This document shows positions 52,181-64,000 of a stretch of DNA of 64,000 bases, one piece after another; position 1 is the stretch's first letter, and every line of letters begins with the position of its first letter. The stretch is from Modestobacter sp. VKM Ac-2985 (GTDB lineage Bacteria > Actinomycetota > Actinomycetes > Mycobacteriales > Geodermatophilaceae), in the NCBI RefSeq assembly GCF_026967925.1, contig NZ_JAPVBI010000001.1:1855882-1919881 (forward strand), written 5' to 3'. A program made the position numbers and the translations under genes. The notes below the pieces were generated by a model. That model made no database searches and was not told where the DNA came from. It saw nothing but the letters and a program-made list of their open reading frames with translations.

Positions 52181-52215
52181 CCCCCTGTCCCGGCGTCGAT
52201 CGCCGGGACAGGGGG
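52181..52215 (-). promoter_or_regulatory. Perfect 15-bp hairpin abutting the STAS ribosome-binding site
   Basis: CCCCCTGTCCCGGCG (52181-52195) and CGCCGGGACAGGGGG (52201-52215) pair perfectly around TCGAT. On the minus-strand RNA the end of the stem supplies part of the GGGGGAGGAA ribosome-binding site, so folding should hide it. It also stands 65 bp after the VOC stop and could terminate that transcript. Confidence 0.6.
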
Positions 52216-52279
52216 GACTGTGCACTGCCCTGCTGACAGAAACCCCTCAGCAGTCCGAGGACCGGCTGTGCGGCGACCG

Positions 52280-52684
52280 TCAGCCGGCCGCTTCCTCGAC
52301 GACCCAGATCGTGTTGCCGTCGGGGTCGCGGACCGCGAAGAGCAGCGGCGCACCGGGCACCCGGGTCGGTGCCGGGTCGAGGTCGACGTCGCCGCGGGCG
52401 GCGAGCCGCCGGTGCTCGGCGAGCACGTCGGTCGACTCGACCCCGATCGCGCCGCCGCCGGGGGAGCCGCCCATCGGCGGGTTCAGCGCGAGCCGCGCCG
52501 ACGACCCGGGCGGGGCGACCTCCAGCCAGCGGTCCGCGCCGTCCTCGCCGAAGCGGTCGTCGCCGCGCACCTCGAAGCCGAGCACCTCGGTGTAGAAGGC
52601 GCGGGCGGCGTCCTGGTCGCGGACGGAGAACATCGTGACGGCGAGCTGGGTCAACGTGGTGGTCTGGTGCTGGGTCTGCGTCAT
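52280..52684 (-). CDS. VOC/glyoxalase family protein
   Basis: A 134-residue single-module protein from ATG 52684. LTQLAVTMFSVRDQDAARAFYTEVLGFEVRGD starts the fold, LALNPPMGGSPGGGAIGVESTDVL follows, and LLFAVRDPDGNTIWVVEEAAG ends it. The first metal His position is replaced (TQLAV), so it may be a binding protein rather than a metalloenzyme. Similar proteins are annotated as glyoxalase or bleomycin-resistance type. Confidence 0.85.
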   Translation of the reverse strand: MTQTQHQTTTLTQLAVTMFSVRDQDAARAFYTEVLGFEVRGDDRFGEDGADRWLEVAPPGSSARLALNPPMGGSPGGGAIGVESTDVLAEHRRLAARGDVDLDPAPTRVPGAPLLFAVRDPDGNTIWVVEEAAG

Positions 52685-52739
52685 GCCGGTCAGACCGGTG
52701 CCGACGGCCGGACTCATCGGTGGACGGACGCCACGACGA

Positions 52740-53198
52740 TCAGTCCTCGATGAGGTCCCGGCCCTCCGCCCGCAACCGCGCCAGGTGGTCCAGCATCCCC
52801 TGCAGCGTCTCCGGGTCGTGCCCCTGCCAGCTGTCCAGCTCGCTGACGACGCGCAGCGGGTGGCGGGTCCGGTAGGACCGGGTGGGGTTGCCCGGGAACC
52901 GCTTGTCGGTCACGTTCGGGTCGTCCTCGAACGGGCCCAGGGGCTCGACGACGTAGATGCGTCCCGGCTCCCCGTTGCCGGCGAGCGCGACCGCCAGCTC
53001 GGCGCCCCAGGCGGCGGTCTCCACGAGAGCGGTGAAGTAGACGTGGTGGGACACCCGGCCCGCCTGGAAGTTCGAACCGTGGCCGGGGACCAGCTCGACA
53101 CCGGGCGCCAGGGTGGCCCGGGTCCCGTGGAAGAAGGGGCCCGCGACGTGCCCGCAGCTGTCGTAGGTCGCGGGGACGGGGAGGCTGTTCTCGTCCAT
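52740..53198 (-). CDS. arr: NAD+--rifampin ADP-ribosyltransferase (Arr)
   Basis: A 152-residue cytoplasmic enzyme that ADP-ribosylates the C23 hydroxyl of rifamycins and abolishes binding to RNA polymerase. Family hallmarks are FFHGTRATLAPG near residue 22, GHGSNFQAGR, HVYFTALVETAAWGAELA and GRIYVVEPLGPFEDDPNVTDKRFPGNPTRSYRT, close to chromosomal Arr of mycobacteria. Length is close to the usual 140-150. Chromosomal context with no integron or transposon indicates an intrinsic resistance gene. Confidence 0.93.
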   Translation of the reverse strand: MDENSLPVPATYDSCGHVAGPFFHGTRATLAPGVELVPGHGSNFQAGRVSHHVYFTALVETAAWGAELAVALAGNGEPGRIYVVEPLGPFEDDPNVTDKRFPGNPTRSYRTRHPLRVVSELDSWQGHDPETLQGMLDHLARLRAEGRDLIED

Positions 53199-53303
53199 GC
53201 CGGATCTCCTCGGGTTCGTCCCGGTCGGCTGCCGCGCACCAGCCTGTCGGAGATCGGCCGGCCCGCGGGCGCCGTCACCTCCGCGCCGTGGGCAGCCGGC
53301 GCG

Positions 53304-61662
<8,359 letters not shown>

Positions 61663-61667
61663 CCGAC

Positions 61668-62336
61668 GTGGCCGCCGACGTCCCGTCGTCCGACCGGCCC
61701 GGGCCTCTCCTCACCGAGGACGCCCTGCTCGGGCCGGTCGACGAGGTGGCCGGGTCGCTGCTGGGCTGCTTCGTGGTGACCGACCGCCCCGACGGCCAGG
61801 TCGCGCTCCGGCTCACCGAGGTCGAGGCGTACTCGGGGCAGGGGGAGGACCCGGCGTCCCATGCTCACCGGGGCCCGACCCCGCGGGCCGAGATCATGTT
61901 CGGTCCGCCCGGCCGGCTGTACGTGTACTTCAGCTACGGGGTGCACTGGTGCGCCAACGTCGTCGTCGGCCCGGCCGGGCGCGGCTCGGCGGTCCTGATG
62001 CGCGCCGGTGAGGTGCTGGTGGGGGAGTCGCTGGCGGCGTCCCGACGCCCGGCCGCGCGGGTGCCGCGGGACCTGGCGCGCGGTCCGGCCCGGCTCACCC
62101 AGGCGTTGGCGATCGGCCCCGACGACCGGGGGACGGACCTGCTGGACCCGGCCTCGCCGGTGCGCCTGCACGCCGGCCCCGCACCGGCCGGCATCTCGGC
62201 CGGACCCCGGGTGGGGATCAGCGTGGCGACCGAGCTGCCCTGGCGGTTCTGGGCGACCGACGCCGCCTCGGTGAGCGTCTTCCGGGCAGGCGGGAAGCCG
62301 CGGCGCCGGGGCCCCAGGCAGGATGGACGACCGTGA
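61668..62336 (+). CDS. mpg: 3-methyladenine DNA glycosylase (AAG/MPG family)
   Basis: About 222 residues from GTG 61668, six bases after argH. LTEDALLGPVDEVAGSLLGCFVV opens the fold, LRLTEVEAYSGQGEDPASHAHRGPTPRAEIMFGPPGRLYVYFSYGVHWCANVV is the diagnostic block with the catalytic Glu in EVEAY, and ARGPARLTQALAI the DNA-binding region. It removes alkylated purines. GTG of tyrS overlaps its stop. Confidence 0.9.
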   Translation: MAADVPSSDRPGPLLTEDALLGPVDEVAGSLLGCFVVTDRPDGQVALRLTEVEAYSGQGEDPASHAHRGPTPRAEIMFGPPGRLYVYFSYGVHWCANVVVGPAGRGSAVLMRAGEVLVGESLAASRRPAARVPRDLARGPARLTQALAIGPDDRGTDLLDPASPVRLHAGPAPAGISAGPRVGISVATELPWRFWATDAASVSVFRAGGKPRRRGPRQDGRP

Positions 62337-63634
62337 CCTCTGCGCATTCCGTGATCGACGAGCTGCACCGCCGCGGGCTGATCGCCCAGAGCACCGACGA
62401 GGACGCCCTGCGCGCCCACCTCGCGGAGGGCCCGGTCACCTACTACTGCGGTTTCGACCCCACGGCGGCGAGCCTGCACGTCGGCCACCTGATCCAGTTC
62501 ATGGTGCTGCGCGCCCTGCAGCGAGCCGGGCACCAGCCGATCGTGCTGGTCGGCGGGGCGACCGGGCTGATCGGTGACCCCCGCCCGTCGTCCGAGCGAC
62601 AGCTGAACGACCCCACTCAGGTGGCGACCTGGGTGAGCGGGATCCGCCGCCGGGTGGCGCCGTTCCTCGACCTGCCGGCGGCCGAGCACGGGCTGCGGCA
62701 GCCGATCTACGTGGACAACCTCGACTGGACGTCGCCGCTGTCGGCGATCGACTTCCTCCGTGACCTCGGCAAGCACTTCCGGGTCAACCGGATGCTGGCG
62801 AAAGAGGCGGTCTCTGCCCGGCTGAACTCCGACGCCGGGATCAGCTACACCGAGTTCAGCTACCAGATCCTGCAGGCCAACGACTTCCGGGAGCTGTTCC
62901 GCCGGCACGGCTGCACGCTGCAGAGCGGCGGGTCCGACCAGTGGGGGAACATCACCGCCGGCGCCGACCTGGTACGACGGACCGAGGGGGGCTCGGCCCA
63001 CGCCCTGGCCACCCCGCTGATCACCACGGCGGACGGCAAGAAGATCGGCAAGACCGAGGGCGCCACGATCTGGCTGGACCCGGAGCACACCAGCCCGTAC
63101 GCGTTCTTCCAGTACTGGCTCACCATCGACGACGTCGACGCGCGGGCCTGGCTGCCGCTGTTCTCCGAGCGCCCGGCCGAGGAGGTGGCGGCGTTGATCG
63201 CGGAGTCCGAGGAACGTCCGGCGTCCCGGGCGCCCCAGCGCGCGCTGGCCGAAGAGCTGACCCGGCTGGTGCACGGCGCTCCGGAGCTGGCGCAGGCCGA
63301 GGCCGCCGGCCGGGCGCTGTTCGGCCGGGCCGACCTCACCGAGTTGGACCCGCAGACCCTGGCCGCCGCGCTGACCGAGGCCGGCGCCGTGGAGGTCGAC
63401 GACCCGGCGCTGTCGGTGGCCGTCCTGCTCCAGCGGGCGGGCCTGGCGTCGTCGCTGACCGACGCGCGGCGCACGGTCAAGGAGGGCGGGGCCTACGTCA
63501 ACAACGTCCGAGTCGGTGACCCGGACGCGGTGCCGGCGCCGGGGGACTGGCTCCCGGGCGGGTGGCTCGCGCTCCGCAAGGGCAAGCGCTCGGTGGCCGG
63601 CGTGCACTGCCCGGGCGCCGGTCGGACCACCTGA
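62333..63634 (+). CDS. tyrS: Tyrosine-tRNA ligase
   Basis: A 433-residue class I synthetase. The HIGH motif reads HVGHL in AASLHVGHLIQF, the KMSKS motif is KIGKTEG, and YQILQANDF and SGGSDQWGNITAG line the tyrosine site. A C-terminal S4 RNA-binding domain (about 365-430) has LTDARRTVKEGGAYVNNVRVGDPD. Overlaps the glycosylase stop by 4 bp and precedes the rRNA operon, a common actinobacterial order. Confidence 0.96.
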   Translation: MTSAHSVIDELHRRGLIAQSTDEDALRAHLAEGPVTYYCGFDPTAASLHVGHLIQFMVLRALQRAGHQPIVLVGGATGLIGDPRPSSERQLNDPTQVATWVSGIRRRVAPFLDLPAAEHGLRQPIYVDNLDWTSPLSAIDFLRDLGKHFRVNRMLAKEAVSARLNSDAGISYTEFSYQILQANDFRELFRRHGCTLQSGGSDQWGNITAGADLVRRTEGGSAHALATPLITTADGKKIGKTEGATIWLDPEHTSPYAFFQYWLTIDDVDARAWLPLFSERPAEEVAALIAESEERPASRAPQRALAEELTRLVHGAPELAQAEAAGRALFGRADLTELDPQTLAAALTEAGAVEVDDPALSVAVLLQRAGLASSLTDARRTVKEGGAYVNNVRVGDPDAVPAPGDWLPGGWLALRKGKRSVAGVHCPGAGRTT

Positions 63635-63636
63635 GC

Positions 63637-63661
63637 CGGGCGGTCCCGGCTCCGCCGCCCG
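63637..63661 (+). terminator. Terminator-like hairpin after tyrS
   Basis: CGGGCGG (63637-63643) and CCGCCCG (63655-63661) pair around an 11-nt loop, immediately after the tyrS stop. It would separate the arginine-tyrS transcript from the rRNA promoter 65 bp downstream. Confidence 0.5.
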
Positions 63662-63725
63662 CCCCGTGTGAACGCCGGGTGACGGCGACGTTCCAGCCAG
63701 GTGGCGGGCGTCACTCGGTCCGGGT

Positions 63726-63754
63726 TTGACACGTCCAGCGGAGCCACGTAACTT
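63726..63754 (+). promoter_or_regulatory. rRNA operon promoter
   Basis: TTGACA (63726-63731), a 17-bp spacer and TAACTT (63749-63754) form a near-consensus housekeeping sigma promoter, the best in the window. The region just upstream is less GC-rich than coding DNA. It faces the leader and the 16S gene expected past base 64000. Confidence 0.8.
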
Positions 63755-64000
63755 TCTCTTTGCGCCGGGAACGACCGCGAGGCCGGGACCGGGCGCCGAG
63801 CAGGACAACACAAGCCGGAGACGACGACCTGAGAGGGTCTGGTTCGCCGCGCGTCCGCTCCTTGAGAACTCAACAGCGTGCCGAAAGTCAGTGCCAAGTA
63901 ACAAATCCCCCTTCGGTGTCTTCGGATGCTGATTGGGTTCCTTTGGTTGATTGAACGAGAGTGCCAACTCTCGGTCTCAGCTGCGATCAAATCATCTACG
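63755..64000 (+). promoter_or_regulatory. rrn leader: 16S rRNA leader region
   Basis: The leader contains CTTGAGAACTCAACAGCGTG (63861-63880), the sequence found in actinobacterial rRNA leaders within the box A antitermination/processing region, then an AT-richer stretch (AAGTAACAAATCCCCCTTCG) and the stem CGAGAGT/ACTCTCG (63956-63973). Base composition drops sharply compared with the coding DNA. The 16S start is not reached. No protein gene is supported here. Confidence 0.75.

Noticed and set aside
63755..64000. Start of 16S rRNA inside the window
   Set aside because: The conserved 5' end (GAGTTTGATCCTGGCTCAG type) is not reached; only leader sequence is present.

Overview
The window is visibly very GC-rich, with dense, mostly overlapping gene pairs, many GTG starts, and a gene order (infC-rpmI-rplT-TrmH-pheST, then argCJBDFRH-mpg-tyrS-rRNA) that points to a high-GC actinobacterium. 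The protein style fits the Geodermatophilaceae (Blastococcus/Geodermatophilus/Modestobacter type), but that family assignment is an inference from gene content, not a database match. It is ordinary chromosome: I see no phage, plasmid, IS element, CRISPR array or tRNA gene.

Layout. 0-12 kb: an O-acetyltransferase/TetR/MFS operon (leftmost gene cut by the edge), then divergent hrpB helicase and an EF-G-like GTPase, two ion/solute carriers, and a flavin oxidoreductase-GH13 pair. 12-22 kb: an ArsR/SRPBCC pair with duplicated operators, a GAF-ANTAR regulator, tandem TSUP carriers, a membrane diguanylate cyclase and a Ski2-like helicase. 22-29 kb: short-chain dehydrogenases, homocysteine methyltransferase, an MmyB-type regulator, arfB and several small proteins. 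29-42 kb: a nitrogen island comprising nitrate reductase (with an unusual C-terminal fusion), nirB, nirD, narK, a formate/nitrite-type channel, cyanase and a HemD-HTH protein for (siro)heme supply. narK and cynS share a promoter/operator module built of 11-nt steps, so the uptake genes and cyanase look co-regulated, possibly by GlnR. A broken DinB gene lies inside the island.

42-52 kb: infC with a hairpin attenuator and an AUC start codon, rpmI, rplT, an rRNA methyltransferase, a four-domain EAL-DICT-LOV-GGDEF protein (probable blue-light-controlled cyclic-di-GMP enzyme), pheS, pheT and a dehydrogenase. 52-54 kb: a STAS protein behind a strong hairpin, a rifampin ADP-ribosyltransferase (arr) and a lipid kinase-like protein. 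54-63.6 kb: the complete arginine operon, in which nearly every gene overlaps the next by 4 bp, preceded by two ARG-box-like repeats, running on into an alkyladenine glycosylase and tyrS. The last 370 bp hold an rRNA-operon promoter (TTGACA, 17 bp, TAACTT) and leader; 16S rRNA itself must begin beyond the right edge.

All assignments come from reading motifs in the translated sequence; no database searches were run. Start codons were chosen by ribosome-binding site, overlap and family length, and doubtful ones are flagged.
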